Below are positions 1-8,735 of a DNA stretch of 64,000 bases, piece by piece. A program made the translations under genes and the position numbers. Numbering within the stretch: the stretch's first letter is position 1; the number at the start of each line of letters is the position of its first letter. The notes below the pieces were generated by a model, which was not told the DNA's origin, made no database searches, and worked only from the letters and a program-made list of their open reading frames with translations. This DNA comes from Lachnospiraceae bacterium JLR.KK002 (GTDB lineage: Bacteria > Bacillota > Clostridia > Lachnospirales > Lachnospiraceae), in NCBI GenBank assembly GCA_036941025.1, contig JAYMNP010000001.1, positions 930,001-994,000 of the forward strand, written 5' to 3'.

Positions 1-525
1 ATTCCTGCCAGTATGACAGACCATTTTACCGGAACCGGCCAGACAGTTAAAGTTTATACTTACCTTCATGTAAAAGAAGAAGTAATGGAGCTGTACGGGT
101 TTCTCACCAGAGATGACCGGAACATTTTCCGGCTGCTGCTGGGAGTCAGCGGAATAGGCCCCAAAGGCGCACTGGCGGTGTTGTCGGTAATGACGCCGGA
201 CGATTTGCGTTTTGCGGTGCTGGGAGAGGATGCAAAAGCTATTGCAAAAGCTCCGGGAATCGGCAGCAAGACAGCGCAGAGAGTGATTCTTGAGTTAAAG
301 GACAGGTTAAAGTTAGAAGATGTCCTGGAGCTGAAAACCGCCCATGTGGCAGCAGAACAGGCAGAATCCCTTTCCGGAATAAAGAGCGAAGCTGTTCAGG
401 CACTGACTGCCCTGGGGTATTCCTCTTCAGAAGCCTTAAAGTCGGTAAACAGCGTGGAATTTACCCCGGATATTACCGTAGAAGAGGTGCTGAAGGCAGC
501 TTTAAAGCAGATGGCATTGCTGTAG
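1..525 (+). CDS. ruvA: Holliday junction branch migration protein RuvA, 5'-truncated by window edge
   Basis: The frame is open from base 1 with no start in view, so this is the C-terminal part of RuvA, lacking most of the N-terminal OB-fold domain. RuvA binds the four-way junction as a tetramer and loads the RuvB motor. Two helix-hairpin-helix signatures are visible, GIGPKGA and GIGSKTAQR, followed by the acidic linker and the small three-helix domain III (about the last 50 residues) that contacts RuvB. ruvB follows after 106 bp in the classic ruvAB order. The first internal ATG is at base 13, but family alignment places it in mid-protein, so it is not the true start. Confidence 0.95.
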   Translation: MPASMTDHFTGTGQTVKVYTYLHVKEEVMELYGFLTRDDRNIFRLLLGVSGIGPKGALAVLSVMTPDDLRFAVLGEDAKAIAKAPGIGSKTAQRVILELKDRLKLEDVLELKTAHVAAEQAESLSGIKSEAVQALTALGYSSSEALKSVNSVEFTPDITVEEVLKAALKQMALL

Positions 526-631
526 CAGTTTGCCGGGAAATTCTGCTGCATGGTGACAGTAACGATGGTACCATGCCTGATGAATGGACGACGGAACATA
601 ATGACAGTTAGATAAGAAAGGAATATCTTTC

Positions 632-1624
632 ATGGAAAAACGTGTGATTTCCACTCAGATTCAGGAAGAAGACCTGAAAATAGAGACCAGTCTGCGGCCC
701 CGGCGGCTGGAGGAATATATTGGACAGGAAAAAGCGAAGAAAACGCTGAAAATTTATATTGAAGCGGCCAGAGGACGGAAAGAGTCTCTGGACCATGTGC
801 TCTTTTACGGGCCTCCCGGACTGGGCAAAACCACCCTGGCCGGAATTATTGCAAATGAGATGGGAGTACATATGAAAATCACCTCCGGACCGGCCATAGG
901 AAAGCCCGGAGAAATGGCGGCCATTTTAAGCGGGCTGCAGGAAGGGGACATTCTGTTTGTGGATGAAATCCATCGCCTGAACCGTCAGGTGGAAGAAGTG
1001 CTTTATCCTGCCATGGAAGATTATGTAATTGATATTATGATTGGAAAAGGAGCCGGCGCCCGTTCCATCCGCCTGGATCTGCCCCACTTCACCCTGGTGG
1101 GCGCAACCACACGGGCGGGTCTCCTTTCCGCACCTCTGAGAGACCGTTTCGGCGTGATACATCATCTGGAATTTTATAATCCGGAGGAATTAAAGACGAT
1201 TGTTCTGCATTCTGCCCGGAAGCTGGAAGTGGAAATTGACGAAGAAGGAGCGTTTGAGCTGGCAAGGCGCTCCAGAGGCACACCAAGACTGGCTAACCGC
1301 CTGCTGAAACGGGTGCGTGACTTTGCTCAGGTGAAATACGACGGGAAAATCACCAGGGAAGTGGCAGTATTTGCACTGGATTTACTGGAAGTGGATAAAT
1401 TTGGTCTGGACCAGAACGACCGGAATATTTTAATGACCATGATAGAAAAATTTCAGGGAGGCCCGGTAGGGCTTGATACCCTGGCAGCGGCTCTGGGGGA
1501 AGATTCCGGAACCATCGAAGATGTATACGAACCTTATCTGGTAAAAAACGGCTTTATCAACCGTACGCCCAAAGGACGAATGGTGACGGATTTTGCCTAC
1601 GGGCACTTTGGAATTGCAAAATAA
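632..1624 (+). CDS. ruvB: Holliday junction branch migration helicase RuvB
   Basis: AAA+ ATPase that forms hexameric rings on the arms of RuvA-bound Holliday junctions and drives branch migration. The 330-residue length is usual. Walker [12 protein letters not shown] is near residue 55, Walker B with DEIH near 108, and the sensor segment ATTRAG near 155. The C-terminal winged helix ends with the typical RTPKGR stretch. The ATG at 632 follows AAGGAATATC. A short 7-bp inverted repeat (GCATGGT/ACCATGC, 548-576) lies in the ruvA-ruvB gap. Nothing is missing. Confidence 0.97.
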   Translation: MEKRVISTQIQEEDLKIETSLRPRRLEEYIGQEKAKKTLKIYIEAARGRKESLDHVLFYGPPGLGKTTLAGIIANEMGVHMKITSGPAIGKPGEMAAILSGLQEGDILFVDEIHRLNRQVEEVLYPAMEDYVIDIMIGKGAGARSIRLDLPHFTLVGATTRAGLLSAPLRDRFGVIHHLEFYNPEELKTIVLHSARKLEVEIDEEGAFELARRSRGTPRLANRLLKRVRDFAQVKYDGKITREVAVFALDLLEVDKFGLDQNDRNILMTMIEKFQGGPVGLDTLAAALGEDSGTIEDVYEPYLVKNGFINRTPKGRMVTDFAYGHFGIAK

Positions 1625-1626
1625 TG

Positions 1627-1654
1627 TTGTTTTTCTTTGGAAATCAGGTATAAT
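1627..1654 (+). promoter_or_regulatory. Candidate sigma-A promoter for zapA
   Basis: TTGTTT at 1627-1632 and TATAAT at 1649-1654 are separated by 16 bp, directly after the ruvB stop and about 48 bp before the zapA start. This suggests that zapA and the genes after it can be transcribed separately from ruvAB. Confidence 0.6.
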
Positions 1655-1701
1655 GAAAAAGAACCGGGAAGATATTTGGGTTGTGAGGAAAGGATGAATG
1701 T

Positions 1702-2463
1702 ATGTCAGCAAAAACAAGTGCCGATGTTTTAATTGGAGGAAAAATTTATACGTTAAGCGGTTACGAGAGCGAAGATTATTTGCAGAAAGTGGCAAATTAT
1801 ATTAATAATAAAATAAATGAATTTGACGAGATGGAACAGTTCCGGCGTTTTCCGGTGGAAACCAAATCCACACTGGTACAGCTGAATATTGCAGATGATT
1901 ATTTTAAGGCCAGAGAACAGGCAGAGAAGCTGGACCGGGACGTAAGAGAGAAGGAAAAGGAACTGTATGAGTTAAAACATGAATTGATTTCTCTGAGAAT
2001 TAAGGCAGAGAGCAGTGAAAAGGCAACTGCAGAACTGGAAAAGGAAAACCGGAAGCTCCTTTTGAACAAGGCAAAACTGGAATCCGCTCTGGAAGATGCC
2101 CTTCTTGGCAAAGTAAAGGGACAGGCTCCTCCGGAGCCGAAAGCAGGCGCAGGAGAAAGTGAAAGGCAGAAGAAAGGAGCCGGCGAAGGAGATACGGCGG
2201 GACAGAAAAAATCATCCAACGGAGGAGACGCGGGCGGACAGAAAAAATCATTCAACGGAGGAGACGCGGGCGGACAGAAAAAAGTATCCGGCAGAGGAGA
2301 CGCAGGCGGACAGAAAAAAATATCCGGCGGAGAGGACGCAGGCGGACAGAAGAAAGTGCCGGAACCCGTACATAAAGACAGAAAGAAGCCTCAGGGAGAG
2401 GAGAAACTGCCGGATGAACCAAAGGAGAAGGAAGAGAGAGAACATGGGAATTATTCCGGCTGA
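1702..2463 (+). CDS. zapA: Cell division protein ZapA with repeat-rich C-terminal extension
   Basis: The first 70 or so residues match ZapA, the small FtsZ-ring stabiliser: VLIGGKIYTLSGYESEDYL, then the YINNKINEF helix. A coiled coil rich in E and K follows (about residues 70-135). ZapA proteins are usually 90-140 residues; this one has 253. The extra part is a hydrophilic tail with five imperfect 12-residue units around the core DAGGQKK (roughly residues 160-225), followed by an acidic/basic end. The start at 1702 has AGGAAAGGA upstream. The tail looks disordered and its length is probably variable between strains. The ZapA call is firm for the N-terminus; the role of the tail is unknown. 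Confidence 0.85.
   Translation: MSAKTSADVLIGGKIYTLSGYESEDYLQKVANYINNKINEFDEMEQFRRFPVETKSTLVQLNIADDYFKAREQAEKLDRDVREKEKELYELKHELISLRIKAESSEKATAELEKENRKLLLNKAKLESALEDALLGKVKGQAPPEPKAGAGESERQKKGAGEGDTAGQKKSSNGGDAGGQKKSFNGGDAGGQKKVSGRGDAGGQKKISGGEDAGGQKKVPEPVHKDRKKPQGEEKLPDEPKEKEEREHGNYSG
2180..2357 (+). repeat. In-frame 36-bp tandem repeats in zapA
   Basis: About five head-to-tail copies of a 36-bp unit (core GGACAGAAAAAA preceded by GGAGGAGACGCGGGC) encode the DAGGQKK tail of ZapA. The period is a multiple of three, so gain or loss of units keeps the frame. Confidence 0.85.
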
Positions 2464-2502
2464 AAAAAGGTGGCTCAGGACAGATAAGGTCGTTTGAGTC
2501 AC

Positions 2503-2532
2503 TTTTTATGCACAGGGGTGCGTAAGGAAATT
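2503..2532 (+). repeat. Dispersed 30-bp hairpin repeat, copy 1
   Basis: This segment matches 60518-60547 at 27 of 30 positions. It begins TTTTTATGCAC and ends AAGGAAATT. The middle can fold as TTATGCAC/GTGCGTAA. Here it lies between zapA and the U32 gene, and its last bases sit where the ribosome-binding site would be. Confidence 0.55.
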
Positions 2533-4824
2533 ATGGAGAAAAATATGATGAACAGAACCGGAAAAAAGACGGAACTTTTATCCCCGGCAGGTTCTTTTGA
2601 TATATTAAAGGCAGTGGCCCTGGCAGGAGCAGATGCAGTATATGCGGCGGGGCAGCGGTTTGGAGCCAGAGCCTATGCGGATAATCTTACGGAAAAAGAA
2701 CTGCTGGAAGGACTGGACTACCTTCACCTTAAGGGAAAACGCCTGTATCTTACGGTAAACACCCTGTTAAAACACAGGGAACTGGAAAAACTGTACGAGT
2801 ATCTCTGTCCCCTTTATGAATCGGGCCTGGACGGAGTAATTGTACAGGATATGGGCGTACTGCATTTTGTACGGGAGCATTTTCCGGAACTTCCCATTCA
2901 TGCCAGTACCCAGATGAACATTACGGGAGCTTACGGGGCGAAACTGCTGCTGGAAGCAGGATGCAGCCGGATTGTCACTGCCAGGGAACTGTCTCTGGAA
3001 GAAATTTCCAATATATATAAAACTACCGGAGCAGAGATTGAGAGCTTTGTCCATGGAGCTCTCTGTTACAGCTATTCCGGACAATGTCTGCTGAGCAGCA
3101 TGATTGGCGGGAGAAGCGGGAACCGGGGCAGATGCGCCCAGCCCTGCCGTCTGCCCTGGGAACTCTGTAACAGCAGGGGAGAGTCCTTGTACGGAAGTCC
3201 CGGAGGAAGTAAAAGAGAGTCTGCCAGAAAGCAGAAAGGGACTTACCTGCTCAGTCCCAGAGATTTATGTGCCATTGAACTGATTCCCAGGCTGATTCAG
3301 AGCGGAGTATATTCCTTTAAAATCGAAGGGCGGATGAAGCAGGCGGAGTATGCTGCAGGCGTTACTGCAATGTATCGGAAGTACATTGACCTTTATGAGG
3401 AACATCCGGAAGAACCATATAAAGTGTCCGGGGAGGACAAAACAATTTTGCGGAATCTCGGCAGCCGCTGCGGCTTTACGGACGGATATTATACCAGACA
3501 TAACGGGAAAAGCATGATAACATTTTCAAAACCTTCCCATGAAAAGCATGCGATGCGGCTGCCGGAACCTGCGCAGCAGGAGCATAAAGAAAAAATAAAG
3601 GGAATCTTAAGAGTTTCAGCAGGAAATCCCCTTTATCTTGTGCTAGAATATAAAGATATACGGACAGAAGTGACGGGGGAACAGGTGCAGCCAGCCCAAA
3701 ACCAGCCCCTGACTCAGGAAACGGTGCTGGATAAAATGAAAAGGACCGGAAATACACCTTTTGTATTTGAAGAACTTCAGGTGGAGCTGGAAGGACAGGC
3801 TTTTGTTTCCGCAGGCGCTTTTAACCGGATTCGCCGGGAAGGGCTGTCAAAACTTCAGGAAGAAATTCTGAGAAAATACCGAAGGACTGTCCGGAAACCG
3901 GAACAGGCAGAACCTGCGGCTTCCCGGAAAATCACATCGGAACAGACAGAGGCATCTTCTTCTGTACCGGAATTATTGGAGAAGGCGCAGCATCAGATTC
4001 CGGAAATCCGCGTACTGACAGAAACACCGGAACAGTTTCAGGCTGCACTGGAACAGCCGGAAGTATCCCGGATTTATCCGGATTTTGTAACAGGTTTCGG
4101 GAATCAGTTTGCAGAGCAGCTGTCCGTTTTGTCGGGACAGGCCCATGAAGCAGGAAAAGAATGCTGGCCTGCGCTGCCTTATATTTTCCGTATGGAAACG
4201 GCCCGGCAGTTTGAAAGATGCTGGCCGGAGATTGAAACAGCAGGCCCGGACGGGTATCTGGTAAGAAATTATGAGGAGATTCAATTTCTGAAAGAGCGAG
4301 GCGTGAGTCCGGAACGAATGCAGGGAGATTACAGCCTGTATGTATTTTCCGGAGAAGCCTTACAGGAATTTTCCGAACTTCATCTGTCTCAGTTTACCCT
4401 TCCGGCAGAACTGAATGTTCAGGAGTTAAAGGAGCATGACTGCAGAACCGGGGAGATGATTCTCTATGGGTATCAGCCTCTGATGGTGAGCAGCCAGTGT
4501 GTACATAAGAATACGGCCGGATGCAGCCGGAAAGAAACTCTCTCTTATCTGAAAGACCGGTATGGAAAGCTGTTTCCGGTGAAAAACCGCTGCCAGGACT
4601 GTTACAACGTGATTTACAACATCAGTCCGCTGTCCCTGTTCCATCATATGGGGGAAATATCTTCCCTGCGGCCGGCAGGACTCCGGCTTTCCTTTACCAT
4701 GGAGAACCGGAAAGAGACGGAAGATATTTTTGTTCTCCTGCGGCAGGCATGTTCCGGAAATTCAGGCAGGCAGCTTTGTCCGGAAAATTATACAAACGGT
4801 CATTTTAAGCGAGGAGTCGAATAG
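2533..4824 (+). CDS. U32 family peptidase / tRNA or rRNA hydroxylation protein with C-terminal DUF3656-like region
   Basis: Member of the collagenase-like U32 family, whose bacterial members TrhP and RlhA act in hydroxylation of tRNA or rRNA bases rather than as proven proteases. The N-terminal TIM-barrel half starts ELLSPAGSFD. The family signature SFVHGALCYSYSGQCL near residue 172 carries the conserved cysteines, and GRCAQPCR follows. The length (about 763) and the long C-terminal half point to the YhbU/RlhA-like branch with a DUF3656-type extension. A TTG at 2494 extends the frame, but ATG 2533 or ATG 2545 (with GGAG at 2535-2538) is more likely. A second, shorter U32 gene lies at 22614. 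The substrate cannot be read from sequence. Confidence 0.85.
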   Translation: MEKNMMNRTGKKTELLSPAGSFDILKAVALAGADAVYAAGQRFGARAYADNLTEKELLEGLDYLHLKGKRLYLTVNTLLKHRELEKLYEYLCPLYESGLDGVIVQDMGVLHFVREHFPELPIHASTQMNITGAYGAKLLLEAGCSRIVTARELSLEEISNIYKTTGAEIESFVHGALCYSYSGQCLLSSMIGGRSGNRGRCAQPCRLPWELCNSRGESLYGSPGGSKRESARKQKGTYLLSPRDLCAIELIPRLIQSGVYSFKIEGRMKQAEYAAGVTAMYRKYIDLYEEHPEEPYKVSGEDKTILRNLGSRCGFTDGYYTRHNGKSMITFSKPSHEKHAMRLPEPAQQEHKEKIKGILRVSAGNPLYLVLEYKDIRTEVTGEQVQPAQNQPLTQETVLDKMKRTGNTPFVFEELQVELEGQAFVSAGAFNRIRREGLSKLQEEILRKYRRTVRKPEQAEPAASRKITSEQTEASSSVPELLEKAQHQIPEIRVLTETPEQFQAALEQPEVSRIYPDFVTGFGNQFAEQLSVLSGQAHEAGKECWPALPYIFRMETARQFERCWPEIETAGPDGYLVRNYEEIQFLKERGVSPERMQGDYSLYVFSGEALQEFSELHLSQFTLPAELNVQELKEHDCRTGEMILYGYQPLMVSSQCVHKNTAGCSRKETLSYLKDRYGKLFPVKNRCQDCYNVIYNISPLSLFHHMGEISSLRPAGLRLSFTMENRKETEDIFVLLRQACSGNSGRQLCPENYTNGHFKRGVE

Positions 4825-4827
4825 TTT

Positions 4828-6327
4828 ATGGTGCATTTAATTACGGAATTATCCAGGTATACCATGATCATATTGTTTGCGCTGTACACCTGGCAGTGTT
4901 TTTCCGCGTTAAAGCGGAATGTGGATGCGGAGGAGCAGAGCTGGAAGTTCCGCAAACAGGTTGTTTACATGTATCTGTTTCATCTGAATGCCTATGCGGT
5001 TCTGTTTTTGTCCACAGAAAACCGGGATTTGCTGAAATTCTATCTGGAACAGGTGGTATTTTTTGCAGCGGTGCAGATTTGCTATGGTATTTTTTATAAA
5101 CGGGTTTCCAGACTTGTGGTCAATAACATGTGTATGCTGATGTGCATTGGATTTGTAATTCTGACCCGGCTGTCTTATAAGCACGCGGTCAAGCAGTTTA
5201 CCATCGCTGTGATTTCCATGGCTGTTACCATGCTGATTCCATATTTTATCAGCCGCTGGAAATTTGTCCGAAGCCTGACCTGGATGTATGCTTTGGCAGG
5301 TATTACCATGCTGGGCGTGGTGGCCGTACTGGGAGCGGTTTCCAAAGGGGCAAAACTGTCGTTCTCTGTGGCGGGCATTACGGTACAGCCCTCAGAATTT
5401 ATTAAAATTATATTTGTTTTTTTTGTAGCGTCCATGTTCTATGAGTCTACGGAGTTCTCGCAGGTGGTAAAGGCCACGGTGGTGGCGGCGCTGCATGTGG
5501 TGATTCTGGTTCTGTCCAGAGATTTGGGAGCCGGACTGATTTTCTTTATTGCCTATATGGTCATGCTGTATGTGGCCACCAGGAAGCTGTATTATTTTGC
5601 CGGCGGGCTGGTCTGCGGTGCGGCGGCTTCTGTGGCGGCTTACTTCCTCTTTAATCATGTGAGGGTCCGGGTGGTGGCCTGGCAGGATCCCCTGGCGGTC
5701 TTTGAGAGAGAAGGGAATCAGATATCCAATTCCCTGTTTGCCATCGGAACAGGGGGATGGTTTGGCATGGGACTGAACCAGGGAATGCCTTACAAAATAC
5801 CGGAAGTAAAACAGGATTTTATTTTTTCGGCTATTGCGGAAGAACTGGGAGGAATTTTTGCCATCTGCCTGATTCTGGTCTGCGTGAGCTGCTTTCTGAT
5901 GTTTTTGAATATTGCCATGCAGATAAAAGATTTCTTCTATAAACTGGTGGCGCTGGGACTGGGAACTATTTACGGGTTTCAGATTTTCCTTTCCATAGGC
6001 GGGGATATCAAATTTATTCCATCTACCGGAGTGACTCTTCCGCTGGTCAGTTATGGAGGCAGTTCCCTGCTTAGTACGCTGATGATTTTTGCCATTATCC
6101 AGGGACTGTATCTCATGCGGGAACGAGACCAGGCGGAAGGAGAGATTTCCCAGGAGACACCAGGCCGGAAGCCGGGAAAGAAGGAGCGTCAGCCCGGACA
6201 GGAGACAAAGACGGAAGAAATCGGGAAAGAAAAGAAAAAACAGGGGAAGAAACGGCCCGGCAGGAAAGGAGGAATTTCATCCCATGAAGAAACCATCCAC
6301 GGAACGAAAATCCAGGACTTCGACTAA
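4828..6327 (+). CDS. FtsW/RodA/SpoVE family SEDS peptidoglycan polymerase
   Basis: Integral membrane glycosyltransferase that polymerises lipid II. About ten hydrophobic segments are visible, with the SEDS landmarks VQPSEFIK (near residue 188) and the C-terminal STGVTLPLVSYGGSSLL (near 393). The 499-residue protein ends in an unusually basic tail of about 60 residues (KKERQPGQ, KEKKKQGKKRPGRK). The start at 4828 lies 3 bp after the U32 stop, with GAGGAG upstream. The reading frame overlaps the next gene, a class B PBP, by 44 bp, the standard SEDS-bPBP pairing. Whether it serves division, elongation or sporulation is not decidable here; the Lys-rich tail is the odd feature. Confidence 0.92.
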   Translation: MVHLITELSRYTMIILFALYTWQCFSALKRNVDAEEQSWKFRKQVVYMYLFHLNAYAVLFLSTENRDLLKFYLEQVVFFAAVQICYGIFYKRVSRLVVNNMCMLMCIGFVILTRLSYKHAVKQFTIAVISMAVTMLIPYFISRWKFVRSLTWMYALAGITMLGVVAVLGAVSKGAKLSFSVAGITVQPSEFIKIIFVFFVASMFYESTEFSQVVKATVVAALHVVILVLSRDLGAGLIFFIAYMVMLYVATRKLYYFAGGLVCGAAASVAAYFLFNHVRVRVVAWQDPLAVFEREGNQISNSLFAIGTGGWFGMGLNQGMPYKIPEVKQDFIFSAIAEELGGIFAICLILVCVSCFLMFLNIAMQIKDFFYKLVALGLGTIYGFQIFLSIGGDIKFIPSTGVTLPLVSYGGSSLLSTLMIFAIIQGLYLMRERDQAEGEISQETPGRKPGKKERQPGQETKTEEIGKEKKKQGKKRPGRKGGISSHEETIHGTKIQDFD

Positions 6328-7741
6328 TCGGGAAAAAAACAGAGAATTTGCCATTATTACCTATCTGTTTGTGGGAATGTTTATGATGATGATGGGGTAT
6401 TTCGTCTGGTTTCAGGTATTCAGAAGCGAGGATTTCATCAACAGCCCTTATAATGCCAGGCAGAATACTTTTTCCGAACATGTGGTGCGGGGCGAAATCC
6501 TCTCGGCAGACGGAAAAGTACTGGCACAGACCCTGGTGGGAGAGGACGGCAGCGAAACCAGGCAGTATCCCTATGGCAGTATGTTTGCCCATGCGGTAGG
6601 GTATGACAGCAATGGAAAATCCGGAATTGAATCCTTTGGTAATTTCAGCCTGCTCCGCTCCCATGCATTTGCTCTGGAACAGGTGGTTAACGGCATTCAG
6701 AATCAGAAAAATCCAGGGGATAATATCGTTACCACCCTGGATTACGGTCTGCAGGAGACGGCATATCAGGCGCTGGGAAGCAATCGCGGAGCCATTGTGG
6801 TGCTGGAGCCTGCCACAGGGAAAATCCTTGCCATGGTTTCCAGACCGGATTTTGACCCCAATACCATAGAAGCGGAATGGGACAGCATTATTGCCGATAC
6901 GGAGGACGACAATTCCGTGCTGGTGAACCGGGTGACCCAGGGACTGTATCCTCCCGGCTCCACCTTTAAAATTCTCACCACACTGGAATATCTTCGGGAA
7001 CATGAGAATTATCAGGATTATTCCTATGAGTGTACCGGAAGTATTTCCATGGAAAATACGGAAATTCACTGTTATAATCATGCGGTGCACGGGACGGAGA
7101 ATCTGGAAACCTCCTTTGCAAAATCCTGTAATACCTCTTATGCCAATATCGGGCTGGGACTGGATAAAAAGGCATTTCAGCAGCTTTGTGACAGTATGCT
7201 GTTCCAGAAAAACCTGCCCATATCCTATCCCTTTAATAAGAGCAGTTTTGTACTGAAAGAGGATTCCAGTACAGACGAAGTGACCCAGACTGCCATTGGA
7301 CAGGGCAAAACTCTGGTCACTCCCATACATATGGCCATGATTACTTCTGCCATCGCCAATCAGGGTATTCTGATGCGGCCTTATGTGATTGACCGGACAG
7401 AAAATTATAAGGGAATTACGGTAAAGGAATATAAGCCTTCCCGGTATGGCGCTCTGATATCGGAGGAAGAAGCGGCAAAGCTGCAGGAATTCATGGCGCT
7501 GGTGGTTCAGGAGGGAACCGGTTCCAAATTAAGCGGCCAGAGTTATCAGGCAGCCGGAAAAACAGGTTCTGCCGAGTTCAGCAGCAATAAATCCGAGAGC
7601 CATGCCTGGTTTACCGGATATGCTTCCGCAGAGGGAAAAGAGACCATTGCGGTTACGGTAATAGTGGAAAAAGGCGGCGCCGGAAGCAGCACAGCAGTTC
7701 CCATTGCAAAACAGGTGTTTGACCGGTATTTCAGCCGGTAA
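6284..7741 (+). CDS. Class B penicillin-binding protein (PBP2-like transpeptidase)
   Basis: D,D-transpeptidase that cross-links peptidoglycan made by the SEDS partner upstream. One N-terminal membrane anchor (IITYLFVGMFMMMMGYFVW) is followed by a short dimerisation domain. The transpeptidase motifs are present: PPGSTFK (catalytic Ser near residue 226), SCN in KSCNTSYAN, and KTGSAE near residue 426. There are no PASTA domains. ATG 6284 is chosen because AAAGGAGG lies 11 bp upstream and the upstream part of the open frame only shadows the basic tail of the SEDS gene. At 485 residues it resembles the short PbpA type. Confidence 0.93.
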   Translation: MKKPSTERKSRTSTNREKNREFAIITYLFVGMFMMMMGYFVWFQVFRSEDFINSPYNARQNTFSEHVVRGEILSADGKVLAQTLVGEDGSETRQYPYGSMFAHAVGYDSNGKSGIESFGNFSLLRSHAFALEQVVNGIQNQKNPGDNIVTTLDYGLQETAYQALGSNRGAIVVLEPATGKILAMVSRPDFDPNTIEAEWDSIIADTEDDNSVLVNRVTQGLYPPGSTFKILTTLEYLREHENYQDYSYECTGSISMENTEIHCYNHAVHGTENLETSFAKSCNTSYANIGLGLDKKAFQQLCDSMLFQKNLPISYPFNKSSFVLKEDSSTDEVTQTAIGQGKTLVTPIHMAMITSAIANQGILMRPYVIDRTENYKGITVKEYKPSRYGALISEEEAAKLQEFMALVVQEGTGSKLSGQSYQAAGKTGSAEFSSNKSESHAWFTGYASAEGKETIAVTVIVEKGGAGSSTAVPIAKQVFDRYFSR

Positions 7742-7774
7742 TAACAGCTATCCCCATGGAATAGCAGAAAAATC

Positions 7775-7803
7775 TTGCAAGATACTGGAAAAAGGGGTAT
7801 ACT
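7775..7803 (+). promoter_or_regulatory. Sigma-A promoter for the NUDIX gene
   Basis: TTGCAA at 7775-7780 and TATACT at 7798-7803 are exactly 17 bp apart, about 40 bp ahead of the NUDIX start codon. Near-consensus, so strong constitutive transcription is expected. Confidence 0.75.
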
Positions 7804-7842
7804 AATTGCAAAGTTCTATAAACCACATCAGGAGGTATTGCA

Positions 7843-8295
7843 ATGATTGAAGCAACGAGTTGTGGTGGTGTGGTAATATTTCGCGGAAAGATTCTGCTTT
7901 TGTATAAAAATTACAGGAACAAATATGAAGGATGGGTACTTCCAAAGGGAACTGTAGAGCCAGGAGAAGAATACCGGGAGACGGCGGCCAGAGAGGTGCT
8001 GGAAGAAACCGGAGTGGACGCCTCCATTATTAAATATGTGGGAAAGAGCCAGTATACGTTTACGGTTCCGGACGACACGGTGGAAAAGGATGTCCACTGG
8101 TACCTTATGATGGCAGACAGTTATTACAGCAAACCACAACGGGAAGAATATTTTGTTGATTCAGGATACTACAAATTTCACGAGGCCTACCATCTGCTTC
8201 GTTTTGCCAATGAGAAGCAGATACTGGAAAAAGCATATAATGAATATCTGGATTTGAAAAAAAGTAATCTTTGGGGCAACAGAAAATATTTCTAG
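7843..8295 (+). CDS. NUDIX hydrolase
   Basis: Small pyrophosphohydrolase of the MutT/NUDIX superfamily. The full Nudix box runs from GTVEPGEEYRETAARE to VLEETGV (about residues 36-58), with the catalytic REVLEE helix intact. The form SSCGGVVIF...YEGWVLPKG resembles the Ap4A-hydrolase-like branch, but the substrate is not identifiable. The ATG at 7843 is preceded by AGGAGGT. It stands alone between its own promoter and the terminator at 8338. Confidence 0.9.
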   Translation: MIEATSCGGVVIFRGKILLLYKNYRNKYEGWVLPKGTVEPGEEYRETAAREVLEETGVDASIIKYVGKSQYTFTVPDDTVEKDVHWYLMMADSYYSKPQREEYFVDSGYYKFHEAYHLLRFANEKQILEKAYNEYLDLKKSNLWGNRKYF

Positions 8296-8317
8296 CACAT
8301 CCGCTACGACGATGTGC
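8295..8317 (+). other. Small hairpin after the NUDIX gene
   Basis: GCACATC (8295-8301) pairs with GATGTGC (8311-8317) across a 9-base loop right at the stop codon. No T-run follows, so it may act in mRNA stability rather than termination. Confidence 0.4.
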
Positions 8318-8337
8318 CAGACGGTTACACACAGGAA

Positions 8338-8367
8338 AAGGTGCTCATGAAACGGGGCGCCTTTTTT
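8338..8367 (+). terminator. Rho-independent terminator after the NUDIX gene
   Basis: AAGGTGCT (8338-8345) pairs with GGCGCCTT (8356-8363), with two G-T pairs, and is followed by a run of six T. Confidence 0.75.
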
Positions 8368-8378
8368 AGGAGAGATTA

Positions 8379-8735
8379 ATGACTTGGTATAAGGAATATT
8401 ATGCGGGAGAAAGCATCGCAGGGAAAAAGGAAAGAATAAAATGGAAAATCCTCCACCATGCAGGACAGATTGGGATTTATGTGATTGCGGTCAGCAGCAG
8501 TCCGGGGAACCTGCTGGATATTATTCCTTCCTGGGAGCTGATGCAGAAGTATTATCCCAAATCCGAGCTTCTGATTGTGGGAGTGGATAAGGGATATGAA
8601 AATGCCATGGAACTGGCAGGAATGATTGTGATGGACGTATACCAGAAGACCGGAGATTTCAGAGTAAGAGAATACTTTCTGGAAAAACACAGAGAGCAGC
8701 TCAGGAAGGGGCATAAATGGAAATCCTGTTCCTGA
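8379..8735 (+). CDS. Conserved hypothetical protein (118 aa)
   Basis: I do not recognise this family. The predicted protein is soluble, with a strand-rich core (IGIYVIAVSSSPGNLLDIIPS, SELLIVGVDKGYENAMELAGMIVMDVY) and a charged C-terminal helix. The ATG at 8379 has AGGAGA upstream. It starts just after the terminator at 8338 and overlaps the DUF2953 gene by 19 bp, so it heads a small operon with DUF2953 and gerW. That position hints at a link to sporulation or the envelope, by context only. Confidence 0.75.
   Translation: MTWYKEYYAGESIAGKKERIKWKILHHAGQIGIYVIAVSSSPGNLLDIIPSWELMQKYYPKSELLIVGVDKGYENAMELAGMIVMDVYQKTGDFRVREYFLEKHREQLRKGHKWKSCS

Noticed and set aside
6113..7330. 405-codon open frame on the minus strand
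   Set aside because: It is the complement of the PBP and SEDS genes, has no family-like sequence and no ribosome-binding site; codon structure of the plus-strand genes explains it.
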